Assembly: GCF_037450285.1 (NCBI RefSeq)
Contig: NZ_JAQISN010000001.1
Span: forward strand, 2,232,001 to 2,296,000
Reading direction: 5' to 3'
Source of the DNA: Erwinia sp. SLM-02
GTDB taxonomy: Bacteria > Pseudomonadota > Gammaproteobacteria > Enterobacterales > Enterobacteriaceae
DNA length: 64,000 nt
Positions 35,029 through 43,338 of this stretch are shown piece after piece (position 1 is the stretch's first letter; the number at the start of each line of letters is the position of its first letter). The translations under genes were made by a program, and so were the position numbers. The notes below the pieces were generated by a model. That model ran no database searches. It saw only the letters and a list, made by a program, of their open reading frames with translations, and was not told where the DNA came from.

Positions 35029-36396
35029 TTACATCAGGTCTTCACTGCACTGTGGCACCGGATTACGGAAGCTGCGGGTCACGAAGGCCAGATAGATCAG
35101 GCCAATTGCGCCCCACACCAGGCCGAGAACCATTGAGCTCTCTTCCAGGTTAATCCACAGCGCGCCAACGGTCAGCGCACCCAGCAGCGGCAGGATCAGG
35201 AAGGTGAAGTTATCCTTCAGCGTTTTATTACGCCCTTCGCGGATCCAGAACTGCGAAATCACCGACAGGTTAACGAAGGTAAACGCCACCAGCGCACCGA
35301 AGTTAATCAGCGCGGTCGCCGTCACCAGGTCGAAGGTGATGGAGGACAGCGCGATGGCGCCAACCAGCAGCACGTTCAGTGCCGGGGTACGCCACTTCGG
35401 ATGGATGTAGCCGAAGAAACGCTCCGGGAACACGCCATCACGCCCCATCACGTACATCAGACGCGATACGCCAGCGTGGGCGGCCATGCCTGAAGCCAGT
35501 ACGGTCACACAGGAGAAAATCAGAATACCGAACTGGAAGGCTTTGCCCGCCACGTACAGCATGATTTCCGGCTGGGAGGCATCCGGATCTTTAAAGCGAG
35601 AGATATCCGGGAAGTACAGCTGCAGGAAGTAAGAAACCACGACAAAGATAACGCCACCGATTAACGCGGTCAGGAAGATCGCTTTCGGGATTACGCGGCC
35701 TGCGTCTTTGGTTTCTTCAGACAGCGAGCTGATGCCGTCGAAGCCGAGGAACGAGAAGCAGAGTATGGTTGCTCCCGTAATCATCGGGACGACGTGGGCA
35801 TTTTCGGACCAGAAAGGTTTGCTGCTGACCAGCGTACCGGCACCTTCGCCGTGCGCCACGCCCCAGACAACCATGCCCATAATGACCACCATCACCGCCA
35901 CCTGCAGCACGACGATCACGCTGTTGAAGTTGGCAACGGTTTTAATCCCTTTCAGGTTAGACAGGGTCATAAAGCCCACCAGCATGATCACGAATATCCA
36001 TGATGGAATGCCGGGAACCAGTGCTTCCCAGTAAATTTTGGCCAACAGAATGTTGATCATCGGCATAAACAGATAATCAAGCAGTGAAGACCAGCCGACC
36101 ATAAAGCCGACGTGCGGGCTGATGGCTTTCTGCGCATAGGTATACGCCGAACCCGCAGACGGGAAACGACGAACCAGCTGGCCGTAGCTCAGCGCGGTAA
36201 ACAGAATAGCAATCAGCGCAAATGCGTATGCAGTTGCTACGTGACCGTCAGTTAAGCCGGAAACAATGCCAAAGGTATCGAAGAGGGTCATTGGCTGCAT
36301 GTAAGCCAGGCCCATCATCACTACAGGCATTAACGTCAGCGTTTTCTTCAGGTGAGCGCGTGGCTGTGCGCCAGCAGTAGCGGTATTAAGCGACAT
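35029..36396 (-). CDS. plaP: Putrescine importer PlaP (APC family)
   Basis: This 455-residue inner-membrane transporter has about 12 helices and the APC family start LKKTLTLMPVVMMGLAYMQPMTLFDTFGIVSG. Sequence and position (next to sbcB) match E. coli PlaP (YeeF), a low-affinity proton-driven putrescine importer. Its ATG lies inside the end of a 65-codon leader frame, and GGGGAGG is 7 bases upstream. Puu genes for putrescine breakdown follow 500 bases away, which fits one physiological purpose. Confidence 0.92.
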   Translation of the reverse strand: MSLNTATAGAQPRAHLKKTLTLMPVVMMGLAYMQPMTLFDTFGIVSGLTDGHVATAYAFALIAILFTALSYGQLVRRFPSAGSAYTYAQKAISPHVGFMVGWSSLLDYLFMPMINILLAKIYWEALVPGIPSWIFVIMLVGFMTLSNLKGIKTVANFNSVIVVLQVAVMVVIMGMVVWGVAHGEGAGTLVSSKPFWSENAHVVPMITGATILCFSFLGFDGISSLSEETKDAGRVIPKAIFLTALIGGVIFVVVSYFLQLYFPDISRFKDPDASQPEIMLYVAGKAFQFGILIFSCVTVLASGMAAHAGVSRLMYVMGRDGVFPERFFGYIHPKWRTPALNVLLVGAIALSSITFDLVTATALINFGALVAFTFVNLSVISQFWIREGRNKTLKDNFTFLILPLLGALTVGALWINLEESSMVLGLVWGAIGLIYLAFVTRSFRNPVPQCSEDLM

Positions 36397-36583
36397 GATT
36401 CAGCCTCCCCATAGAGTCAACCTTTCTGGGTTGCACCACAGGGAAACTTCGCGTACTGCGATAGTCTTTCTTAAGAGGATTGAGGGAATAGCAGGCAGGA
36501 GTAAAGAGAGATCCTGCTTTCGCGCCGTAGTCGTCGCGTTGGCGAATGCCAGCAGATGCTGGAGTAAGAAGATGTTGCCCCAT
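36386..36583 (-). CDS. Leader ORF of plaP (YoeI-like position and start)
   Basis: A 65-codon frame starts ATG 36583 with an excellent site GAGGA 7 bases upstream and begins MGQHLLTPASAGIRQRDDYG. It stops inside plaP, overlapping the plaP start by 11 bases. E. coli has the 20-residue YoeI (also starting MGQ, as recalled) at this place. Here the frame is longer and reaches the gene, so ribosomes finishing it could feed plaP initiation. An alternative overlapping frame (36400-36597) is less well placed. Regulation by polyamine or ornithine is only inferred by analogy. Confidence 0.6.
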   Translation of the reverse strand: MGQHLLTPASAGIRQRDDYGAKAGSLFTPACYSLNPLKKDYRSTRSFPVVQPRKVDSMGRLNHVA

Positions 36584-36683
36584 GTTTGTTTCCTCAATAA
36601 GACACGTCACTGTGTGTGCTGAAAGCTTATATCTATCCGGTTATGAACCGGCCTCTTAAAATACGAAATTCATTTACCTGCAT

Positions 36684-36723
36684 AAAAAAAATAACCGCCG
36701 CCAGGATTAATTAGCGTCGGTTA
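36684..36723 (-). terminator. Terminator of puuA
   Basis: TAACCG-CGC pairs with GCG-CGGTTA (one mismatch), and on the minus strand eight T follow directly. It lies about 160 bases past the puuA stop. Bases 36584-36881 otherwise show nothing but the start region of the plaP leader. Confidence 0.8.
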
Positions 36724-36881
36724 CGTGATCTTTCTTTAATGCAGGGCGCGTATTTTGCACCAAACGGAGGCGGCCTGACAAGCTTTTGAGACGTCCAGTT
36801 ACAAATTTACGGATTATCCTATTGAACAAGGCACGTTTACACGGTCGATTGCGCTTTCCCAACGCCCGCCAGACACCACCT

Positions 36882-38297
36882 TCAGGCGTTTTTCAGCATC
36901 CAGTCAATCTCCGTGGCGGTGATCAGCCGCTCGAAGTGCATCAGCTCATGATGCTTGCAGCTGTGCCAGACGAAGCCAAAGCGCGTACCCAGCAGTTTCT
37001 GTAATGCATGGCTTTGTTCAAACTCATACAGCGCATCGCTCTGGCGAATCGGCAGCGGATTCCCCTCCGCCTCATGACCGTTGCCTTTCACCGCCACGGG
37101 CAGCGGCAGCTGATTGTCCAGTCCGTGCAGAATACCGGCCAGAATCACCGACATCACCAGATACGGATTGGCATCGGCACCGGCCACCCGGTATTCCACG
37201 CGGTGACTGTCGCTGTCACCGCAGGGGATGCGCAGCGCCACGGTGCGGTTGTTATGGCCCCAGGAGGCCTGAAGTGGCACAAAGGCATCCGGCAGGAAGC
37301 GGCGATAGGCGTTGACGTTCGGGGCCAGCAGCGCCATCGACGCCGGCATCAGATCGATCATGCCGGCCAGCGCGCGCTTCAGCAGCGGCGAATCGCTGCC
37401 GTCATCGCAGATAAACGCATTATGTCCAGCGGCATCCAGCATGCTGATATGCACGTGCATGCCGCTGCCGGCGTACTCTTCATATGGCTTGGCCATAAAG
37501 GTGGCATTCATGCCGTGGCGTTCGGCCACCTGGCGGATCAGCCGCTTCAGCTGTATGGCATGGTCGCAGGCGCTCAGCACGTTGCGGGTGTGATGCAGGT
37601 TAATCTCAAACTGGCCGGGAGAGGCTTCCGCCAGCGCACCGTCTGCCGGAATGCCCTGCTGTTTCGCCAGATCGTCTATTTCACTCAGCACGTCGGCAAA
37701 GTGGTCGAGGTTGTCGACGGAATAGACCTGGCTTTGCATATTGCGCTCGTCGCTGCCCGGCGCGCACGGCGGCTGAATGTAGCCCTCGGCATCGCGCTGC
37801 TTGTCGACCAGATAGAACTCCAGCTCTACCGCTACCACCGGGAACAGCCCTCGGTTACGCAGCTGTTGCCACAGCTGGTTGAGAACATTGCGGGGTTCAA
37901 CGTCAAAGGGAGTGCCATCTTGGTTGCGCATGGTCAGGAGAATTTGCGCCAGATGCTGAGGATCGGAAGCGGAGGGGATTAACGAGCCTTCAACCGGAAC
38001 GCAGATGTTGTCCGGTTCGCCCAGCACCTGTCCCAGGCCCGCTTCTTCAACGGTGTTGCCCAGGATGTCCATAGCGTAGACGGAAGCCGGGAAGTAACAG
38101 CCCTTTTCCAGTTTCTTCAGGCTGGCAATCGGAATGCGTTTACCGCGGAAGACACCATTTAAATCATTGAGGAGAATATCGACGTACTGCGTTTCAGGAT
38201 GGCGTTCCAGGTAAGTCTGCACTTCACTCTGGAACGCGGTGGTTCGTTTCTCTTCACTGTGCCGCGTGAAGTCTTCAACTTCGACAATATTGGTCAT
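36882..38297 (-). CDS. puuA: Gamma-glutamylputrescine synthetase PuuA
   Basis: This 471-residue enzyme of the glutamine synthetase family joins glutamate to putrescine using ATP, the first step of the Puu pathway. Seen are DLNGVFRGKRIP, EFYLVDKQRDAEGY, GSGMHVHISM and NRTVALRIPCGDSDSHRVEYRVAGADANPYL. It ends WMLKNA like E. coli PuuA. ATG 38297 was chosen (MTNIVEVEDF); the frame extends 4 codons more. It is divergent from puuD, as in E. coli. Confidence 0.95.
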   Translation of the reverse strand: MTNIVEVEDFTRHSEEKRTTAFQSEVQTYLERHPETQYVDILLNDLNGVFRGKRIPIASLKKLEKGCYFPASVYAMDILGNTVEEAGLGQVLGEPDNICVPVEGSLIPSASDPQHLAQILLTMRNQDGTPFDVEPRNVLNQLWQQLRNRGLFPVVAVELEFYLVDKQRDAEGYIQPPCAPGSDERNMQSQVYSVDNLDHFADVLSEIDDLAKQQGIPADGALAEASPGQFEINLHHTRNVLSACDHAIQLKRLIRQVAERHGMNATFMAKPYEEYAGSGMHVHISMLDAAGHNAFICDDGSDSPLLKRALAGMIDLMPASMALLAPNVNAYRRFLPDAFVPLQASWGHNNRTVALRIPCGDSDSHRVEYRVAGADANPYLVMSVILAGILHGLDNQLPLPVAVKGNGHEAEGNPLPIRQSDALYEFEQSHALQKLLGTRFGFVWHSCKHHELMHFERLITATEIDWMLKNA

Positions 38298-38325
38298 GAT
38301 GCCACCCACCAGGTTCGTTTCGTTG

Positions 38326-38340
38326 TTGAGCGTTGCTCAA
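38326..38340. promoter_or_regulatory. Palindrome upstream of puuA
   Basis: TTGAGC-GTT-GCTCAA is a perfect 6-base dyad 29 bases before the puuA ATG. It may be an operator or a small hairpin. The reported PuuR site of E. coli (AAAATATAATGAACA, as recalled) is not seen in the 38298-38526 intergenic region. Confidence 0.4.
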
Positions 38341-38526
38341 AATAACAGCCACACTATTAACATAGCGCCAACACAAAGAGTGTGCAAATGTAACCAATCG
38401 CTTTATTTTTCGCCTCATCACGTTTGAATATTACCCAACCCGTTGCTAGATTGACATAATATTGCACAGTTTTGCGCCACGGGCGGTTCCACCGGATGAT
38501 ATTTTTAACAGTGTAACGGGGTGAGA

Positions 38527-39288
38527 ATGGGCATTATTTTTGACAAGCCATTGATTGGCGTGGTGATGTGCCAGATCGACAAAAGCGGCCATTCGACGCA
38601 GATGGTGCACAACAAATACCTCGACGCCGTGCTGCTGGCCGGCGGCATCCCGCTGGCACTGCCTCACGGACTGATGTCGGCCCCTCATCTATTAGAAAAT
38701 GCTATGGCGGTAATGGACGGAATTCTCCTGACCGGCAGCCCAAGCAATATCGAACCCCACCATTATCATCAAGCCGGTGAAGAGCCGGATGCCGACCCCG
38801 GCCGCGATCGGCTGGCGTTTGCCCTGATCAACTACGCGCTGGAACAGCACATGCCGCTGCTGGCCATTTGCCGGGGCTTACAGGAGCTGGTGGTGGCCAC
38901 CGGGGGGACGTTACATCGCGAGCTGCACCGGGTCGCCGGCATGCAGGATCACCGTGAAGACCCCGCTCTGACGCTCGACGAGCAGTACGCACCGGCTCAC
39001 GAAGTCTGGCTGGAGCCGGACGGCCTGCTCTCTTCGCTGGTGAACAACGCCAGCAGGCTGCGGGTCAACTCGCTGCACCAGCAGGGGATTCAATCGCTGG
39101 GGTCGACGATGCGCCCCGAAGCACGCTCCGCCGATGGCCTGATCGAGGCCGTCAGCCATGCTCAGCATCCCTTTGCCCTGGCGGTGCAGTGGCATCCGGA
39201 ATGGCAAAGTGGCGAATCGGAGTCCTCCCGCCAGATTTTTGACGGCCTGATAACGGCCAGCCAGCGTTTCAGGAAGGAAAAACGATGA
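38527..39288 (+). CDS. puuD: Gamma-glutamyl-GABA hydrolase PuuD
   Basis: This 253-residue class I glutamine amidotransferase-like hydrolase has the nucleophile Cys in AICRGLQELVVATGG and the His/Glu pair in VQWHPEW. It splits gamma-glutamyl-GABA to glutamate and GABA. The ATG has GGGG 5 bases upstream; a GTG two codons earlier also fits the frame. Its stop overlaps the puuR start by 4 bases. Confidence 0.93.
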   Translation: MGIIFDKPLIGVVMCQIDKSGHSTQMVHNKYLDAVLLAGGIPLALPHGLMSAPHLLENAMAVMDGILLTGSPSNIEPHHYHQAGEEPDADPGRDRLAFALINYALEQHMPLLAICRGLQELVVATGGTLHRELHRVAGMQDHREDPALTLDEQYAPAHEVWLEPDGLLSSLVNNASRLRVNSLHQQGIQSLGSTMRPEARSADGLIEAVSHAQHPFALAVQWHPEWQSGESESSRQIFDGLITASQRFRKEKR

Positions 39289-39842
39289 GCGAAATCACCC
39301 TGGCTCCCGGACGGCGTTTATCCGAACTCCGGCAGCAGATGGGGTTATCCCAGCGCCGCGTGGCGGAACTTTCAGGTCTGACGCACAGCGCAATCAGCAC
39401 CATCGAACAGGATAAGGTCAGCCCTGCGGTGAGCACGCTGCAAAAATTACTCAAGGTGTATGGTCTGTCGCTGTCCGAGTTCTTCTCGGAGCCGGTGGTG
39501 GATGACGTGCCCAAAGTGGTGATTGAAGAGCACGAGCTGATCGATATCGGTGGCCAGGGGGTTTCACTGCGCCTGATCCACAACGGCAATGCCCGCAGAA
39601 CGCTGGCCATGCTGCTGGAAACCTACGAACCCGGTGCCACCACCGGTGAGAAAATTCGCCATCAGGGTGAGGAAACCGGCACGCTGCTGGAGGGCGAGAT
39701 CACGCTGAATATCAACGGCCAGAGCTATCACCTGCATGCCGGGCAAAGCTATGTCATTGATACCGGTAACCCCCACAGCTTTACCAACGCCTCTACCCGG
39801 CGCTGCCGAATCGTCAGCGCCCATACGCCCGCAACGTTTTAG
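39285..39842 (+). CDS. puuR: Puu operon repressor PuuR
   Basis: This 185-residue regulator has an N-terminal XRE helix-turn-helix (LSELRQQMGLSQRRVAELSGLTHSAISTIEQDK) and a C-terminal cupin (GEETGTLLEGEITLNINGQ, HAGQSYVIDTGNPHSF). It closely matches E. coli PuuR, which represses the puu genes and is relieved by putrescine. Translation is coupled with puuD. Confidence 0.94.
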   Translation: MSEITLAPGRRLSELRQQMGLSQRRVAELSGLTHSAISTIEQDKVSPAVSTLQKLLKVYGLSLSEFFSEPVVDDVPKVVIEEHELIDIGGQGVSLRLIHNGNARRTLAMLLETYEPGATTGEKIRHQGEETGTLLEGEITLNINGQSYHLHAGQSYVIDTGNPHSFTNASTRRCRIVSAHTPATF

Positions 39843-39882
39843 CCATGAGTAACCCGGTGCAGCCGGGGATAAGGGAAAAACT

Positions 39883-41157
39883 ATGCATGTGAATAGCTAC
39901 TATGCAGCAACCGCCAACCCGCACGATGCCTGGCCGCAGCTGGAGGAGAGTATTCAGTGCGACGTGTGCATCATCGGTGGCGGGTTTACCGGCCTCTCTT
40001 CGGCATTGTTTCTGACGGAGGCGGGCTACGATGTGGTACTGCTGGAAGCCGCGCAGGTTGGCTTCGGTGCCAGCGGCCGCAACGGCGGGCAGGTTGTGAA
40101 TTCCTACAGCCGCGACGTTGACGTCATCGAACAGCGCTACGGCAGCGAGACCGCGCGGCTGCTGGGCAGCATGATGTTTGAAGGGGCGGAGATCATCCGC
40201 GACCGCATCGACCGCTACGCCATTGACTGCGATTACCGCCCCGGCGGAATTTTCGCCGCCCTCACCCCGCGACAGATGCAGCATCTTGATGCCCAGTCTC
40301 AGCGCTGGCGGCGCTATGGCAATCATCAACTGGAGCTGCTCGACCGTGAAGCGATTCGGGCCGAAGTGGGCAGCGACCGCTACGTGGGCGGGCTGCTGGA
40401 CCGCAGCGGTGGGCATATTCATCCGCTGAATCTGGCGCTGGGCGAGGCCGAAGCCATTCGCCGTCACGGCGGGCGGATCTATGAACGTTCGGCGGTGACG
40501 TCCGTGCAGTACGGTACGCCGCACCGCATCAGTACCGAACAGGGCCAGGTTCAGGCGAAGTTTGTCATTTTTGCCGGGAATGCCTATCTGGCACCGCATC
40601 TGGAGCCAAGGCTGGCGAAAAAGAGTCTGCCCTGCGGCTCGCAGATTGTCGCCACCGAACCGCTCTCCGCCGGGGTGGCGCGGTCGCTGCTCACGAACAA
40701 CTTCTGCGTTGAGGACTGTAACTACCTGCTGGACTATTTTCGCCTGACCGCCGATAACCGCCTGCTGTACGGCGGAGGCGTGGTCTACGGCGCGCGTGAA
40801 CCGTCCGATGTGGATGCGCTGATCCGCCCCAAGCTGCTGAAAACCTTTCCGCAGCTGGCGGGCGTGAAGTTTGATTACGCGTGGAGCGGCAACTTCCTGC
40901 TGACGCTGTCCAGAATGCCGCAGTTTGGCCGCCTGGAGAACGGCGTCTACTACATGCAGGGCGACAGCGGGCACGGGGTGACCAGTACGCATCTGTCCGG
41001 CCGGTTAATCGCCGAGGCGATGCGCGGCGACGCCGAGCGCTTTGATGCCTTCGCTAAGCTACCGCATCTGCCCTTCCCCGGAGGGCGCACTCTGCGCGTG
41101 CCGCTGACCGCGATTGGTGCGGCGTGGTACGCACTGCGCGACAGACTGGGGGTTTAA
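39883..41157 (+). CDS. puuB: Gamma-glutamylputrescine oxidoreductase PuuB
   Basis: This 424-residue FAD enzyme of the DAO family has the dinucleotide motif CIIGGGFTGLSSALFL and SGRNGGQVVNSYSRD, and it ends LRDRLGV like E. coli PuuB. It oxidises gamma-glutamylputrescine to the aldehyde. It follows puuR after 40 bases. In E. coli puuC (aldehyde dehydrogenase) precedes puuB and puuE follows; neither is in the window. Confidence 0.94.
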   Translation: MHVNSYYAATANPHDAWPQLEESIQCDVCIIGGGFTGLSSALFLTEAGYDVVLLEAAQVGFGASGRNGGQVVNSYSRDVDVIEQRYGSETARLLGSMMFEGAEIIRDRIDRYAIDCDYRPGGIFAALTPRQMQHLDAQSQRWRRYGNHQLELLDREAIRAEVGSDRYVGGLLDRSGGHIHPLNLALGEAEAIRRHGGRIYERSAVTSVQYGTPHRISTEQGQVQAKFVIFAGNAYLAPHLEPRLAKKSLPCGSQIVATEPLSAGVARSLLTNNFCVEDCNYLLDYFRLTADNRLLYGGGVVYGAREPSDVDALIRPKLLKTFPQLAGVKFDYAWSGNFLLTLSRMPQFGRLENGVYYMQGDSGHGVTSTHLSGRLIAEAMRGDAERFDAFAKLPHLPFPGGRTLRVPLTAIGAAWYALRDRLGV

Positions 41158-41163
41158 ATCCGG

Positions 41164-41189
41164 CCGGTTCGCAGTAAAATGCGAACCGG
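41164..41189. other. Hairpin between puuB and the membrane protein gene
   Basis: CCGGTTCGCA pairs perfectly with TGCGAACCGG around GTAAAA. No T-run follows, so read-through into the next gene (start 41207) seems likely; it may be an RNA-processing or partial termination structure. Confidence 0.6.
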
Positions 41190-41206
41190 TCACCTGAGGA
41201 ACCGTC

Positions 41207-42034
41207 ATGAATTCAACCAGTAGCAACACCCGCTTCTTCGTTATCGTCGTTTTTGGCATCATCCTGTTCTGGGCGGCGGCGTACCCCCTCTCCCGCTATG
41301 TATCCAGCGCCGCCTTTGGCGAACCCACCGGCGCGATCTACAACGCCATCAACGTGCTGTTTACCGCGCTGGCTTTTACCGGGGTGGTGATTACCTTCCG
41401 CTTCCAGTACATCGAATCAGAACGATCCGCGAAGGATCTGGTTGAACGTTCCATTTTTGAACTGCTGACCACCTTCACCACCGATGAGTTTCAGAAGGTG
41501 AAAGACGAGGCGTTTCTCGCCCTGCTGATTGCGGTGAGGAACAAAGCGTATGCCGAATATCTCAGCAGCCGCCTGTTCCCAATCGGCAGGAAGCCGTTCC
41601 CTGACTCTGCCGCAGGGGTGTATGCCGAGCTGAAGCCGGAACTGAACGGAATGGGTCTGGATGAAGTGATCGCGCTGGATCGCAACGCGCGGCTGAAGCT
41701 GGATAATGTGCTTAACTTCTTTGCCATGCTTTCCCACCGCCAGGCGGCGGCGACGGTGATCCGCCATGTGGATTTCGCCTATGACTGGTGGCGGCCAACG
41801 CTGTGGATTATCGCGCAGCTGCAAAAGGAGATTAAGGACGGCAGCGAGGAAATCAGCCTGTACTGCCGCAATCCAATGCTGCACACCACGCTGGAGCGGC
41901 TGGATGAAATTTATCAGTATCCGCCAATAACGCCGGGGCCGGAGGTTTACCGCTATCTGGCCATCCATCCCTGGCTTAAAGAGCAGCGGATCGATCCGGC
42001 CTTCTTCAGTCATCCCCCGGAGAATGCGGCCTGA
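41207..42034 (+). CDS. Unknown membrane-anchored protein, 275 residues
   Basis: I do not recognise this protein. Two hydrophobic helices at about 8-28 and 46-65 form an N-terminal hairpin in the membrane, followed by a soluble, mainly helical domain (TTFTTDEFQKVKDEAFLALL, LDRNARLKLDNVLNFFAMLS, YDWWRPTLW). This resembles the DUF4760 style of membrane hairpin plus helical domain, without certainty. A TGAGGA site 6 bases upstream supports the start. It follows puuB by 49 bases on the same strand. Codon use looks normal for the backbone. Confidence 0.75.
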   Translation: MNSTSSNTRFFVIVVFGIILFWAAAYPLSRYVSSAAFGEPTGAIYNAINVLFTALAFTGVVITFRFQYIESERSAKDLVERSIFELLTTFTTDEFQKVKDEAFLALLIAVRNKAYAEYLSSRLFPIGRKPFPDSAAGVYAELKPELNGMGLDEVIALDRNARLKLDNVLNFFAMLSHRQAAATVIRHVDFAYDWWRPTLWIIAQLQKEIKDGSEEISLYCRNPMLHTTLERLDEIYQYPPITPGPEVYRYLAIHPWLKEQRIDPAFFSHPPENAA

Positions 42035-42094
42035 CGTGCGAACGCCCTGCATCCGGGCAGGGCTGGCAGCGTGACGGGCCGTATCGGTTAAGGG

Positions 42095-42925
42095 TTACGC
42101 CAGCGGCATTTTGCCCGGGTCCGGGTAGCGGTATTCAAAGCCCAGCTCGCGGCAAATTTTGCTGCCGTCGATGATTTTACCGCCGTCTTTACTGGCTCCG
42201 TCGTCAGTAAAGGTCGGCGGCGTCAGGCCAAGCTGGCGCGCGACGGAGGGATAAAACGTCTCTCGCGCGGGATGGACCGGAGCACACAGATTGTAAACGT
42301 GGCCGCCTTTCGGGCGCTGCAGCAGCAGCCGGATCGCCTCGATCACATCCTCAAGATGCACCAGATTCACTCCCTGCGCGCCGTTGCTTAACCCCTCTTT
42401 TCCGGCCAGGAAGCGCCCCGGATGACGTTTCGGCCCCACCAGACCGGACAGTCGCAGAATGTCCACGGACGTGTGCGGCAGCTGGTGCAGCCAGCTTTCC
42501 AGCTCCTGCAGCGTGCGCCCTGCCACGCTGACCGGCATCAGTTCAGTACTTTCTTTGGTCACGCCGGGACGATCGCCATAAACGGACGTTGAACTGGTAA
42601 AGATGATACGCGGTACGTTAAAGGCCAGCGCGCTGTCCACCAGCTGCTGCACGGCCAGCAGATAGCTTTCGCCGCCGGAAGCCGTGCGGCTGGCGGGCAG
42701 CGTGATGACTAGCGCATCAACGCTCAGCAAGGCGGCCAGGTCGTCCGCCTCACACACCAGTTCCGGGTTGAGCTCCAGTACGTAGCTTTCAATGCCGCAC
42801 ATCCGCGCGGCTTCAACCCCGTCCCGGGTCGTTTTGCTGCCGGTGACCTGCATGCCCGCGGCCGTCAGCGACAGCGCCAGCGGCATACCCAGCCAGCCCA
42901 GCCCGACAATTGCGACTCTCTTCAT
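42095..42925 (-). CDS. yeeZ: NAD(P)-dependent epimerase-like protein YeeZ
   Basis: This 276-residue extended-SDR protein starts MKRVAIVGLGWLGMPLALSL, with the cofactor motif GLGWLG, and has FTSSTSVYGDRPGV. It ends YPDPGKMPLA, matching E. coli YeeZ in length and in position directly upstream of the his leader. Its substrate is unknown. It is transcribed away from the his operon. Confidence 0.9.
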   Translation of the reverse strand: MKRVAIVGLGWLGMPLALSLTAAGMQVTGSKTTRDGVEAARMCGIESYVLELNPELVCEADDLAALLSVDALVITLPASRTASGGESYLLAVQQLVDSALAFNVPRIIFTSSTSVYGDRPGVTKESTELMPVSVAGRTLQELESWLHQLPHTSVDILRLSGLVGPKRHPGRFLAGKEGLSNGAQGVNLVHLEDVIEAIRLLLQRPKGGHVYNLCAPVHPARETFYPSVARQLGLTPPTFTDDGASKDGGKIIDGSKICRELGFEYRYPDPGKMPLA

Positions 42926-43019
42926 TCCTTTACTCCCCTCAGTTCCAGCCCGTTTAACCTCAGGCTACGCCAGCCCTGTGCCGGTGACAACCGCCAGTTG
43001 ATGAGAGAATCTTTCAACA

Positions 43020-43050
43020 TTGACAAAAAAGTGTTGCGTCATCTTCCTAT
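43020..43050 (+). promoter_or_regulatory. Candidate promoter of the his operon
   Basis: TTGACA at 43020-43025 is a perfect -35 box. A -10 box is poorly defined; TCCTAT at 43045-43050 gives a 19-base gap. The leader peptide starts 54 bases later. Confidence 0.45.
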
Positions 43051-43103
43051 CCTGGTTAGGTTAATTGTCACGATATGAATAGACATTCATCCAAGAGAAT
43101 TTT

Positions 43104-43151
43104 ATGACACGCGTTCAGTTTAGCCATCATCATCACCATCACCCTGACTAG
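43104..43151 (+). CDS. hisL: his operon leader peptide
   Basis: This 15-residue leader reads MTRVQFSHHHHHHPD, with six His in a row (seven in E. coli). When charged tRNA-His is scarce the ribosome stalls here and the anti-terminator forms, allowing transcription of hisG onward. The attenuator lies 64 bases downstream. Confidence 0.96.
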   Translation: MTRVQFSHHHHHHPD

Positions 43152-43214
43152 TCTTTCAGGCGATGTGTGCTGGAAGACGTTCAGGATCTTCCAGTGGTGC
43201 ATAAACGCGAAATG

Positions 43215-43249
43215 GCCCCCGGAAGATCACCTTCCGGGGGCTTTTTTTT
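43215..43249 (+). terminator. his attenuator terminator
   Basis: GCCCCCGGAAG pairs with CTTCCGGGGGC around a 5-base loop, followed by eight T. It is the terminator arm of the His-dependent attenuator; upstream pairing segments around 43165-43190 can form the alternative fold. Confidence 0.95.
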
Positions 43250-43338
43250 GGGCGCAATATACCGCCCGAATGCTGAGATGACAGGCTGACCGCCCGCATA
43301 ATGAATATAAAGCAGACAGGAAAAGAGGATTAGCACCG

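Noticed and set aside
38341..38526. PuuR operator
   Set aside because: The recalled E. coli site is not present; only a separate palindrome at 38326 was seen.
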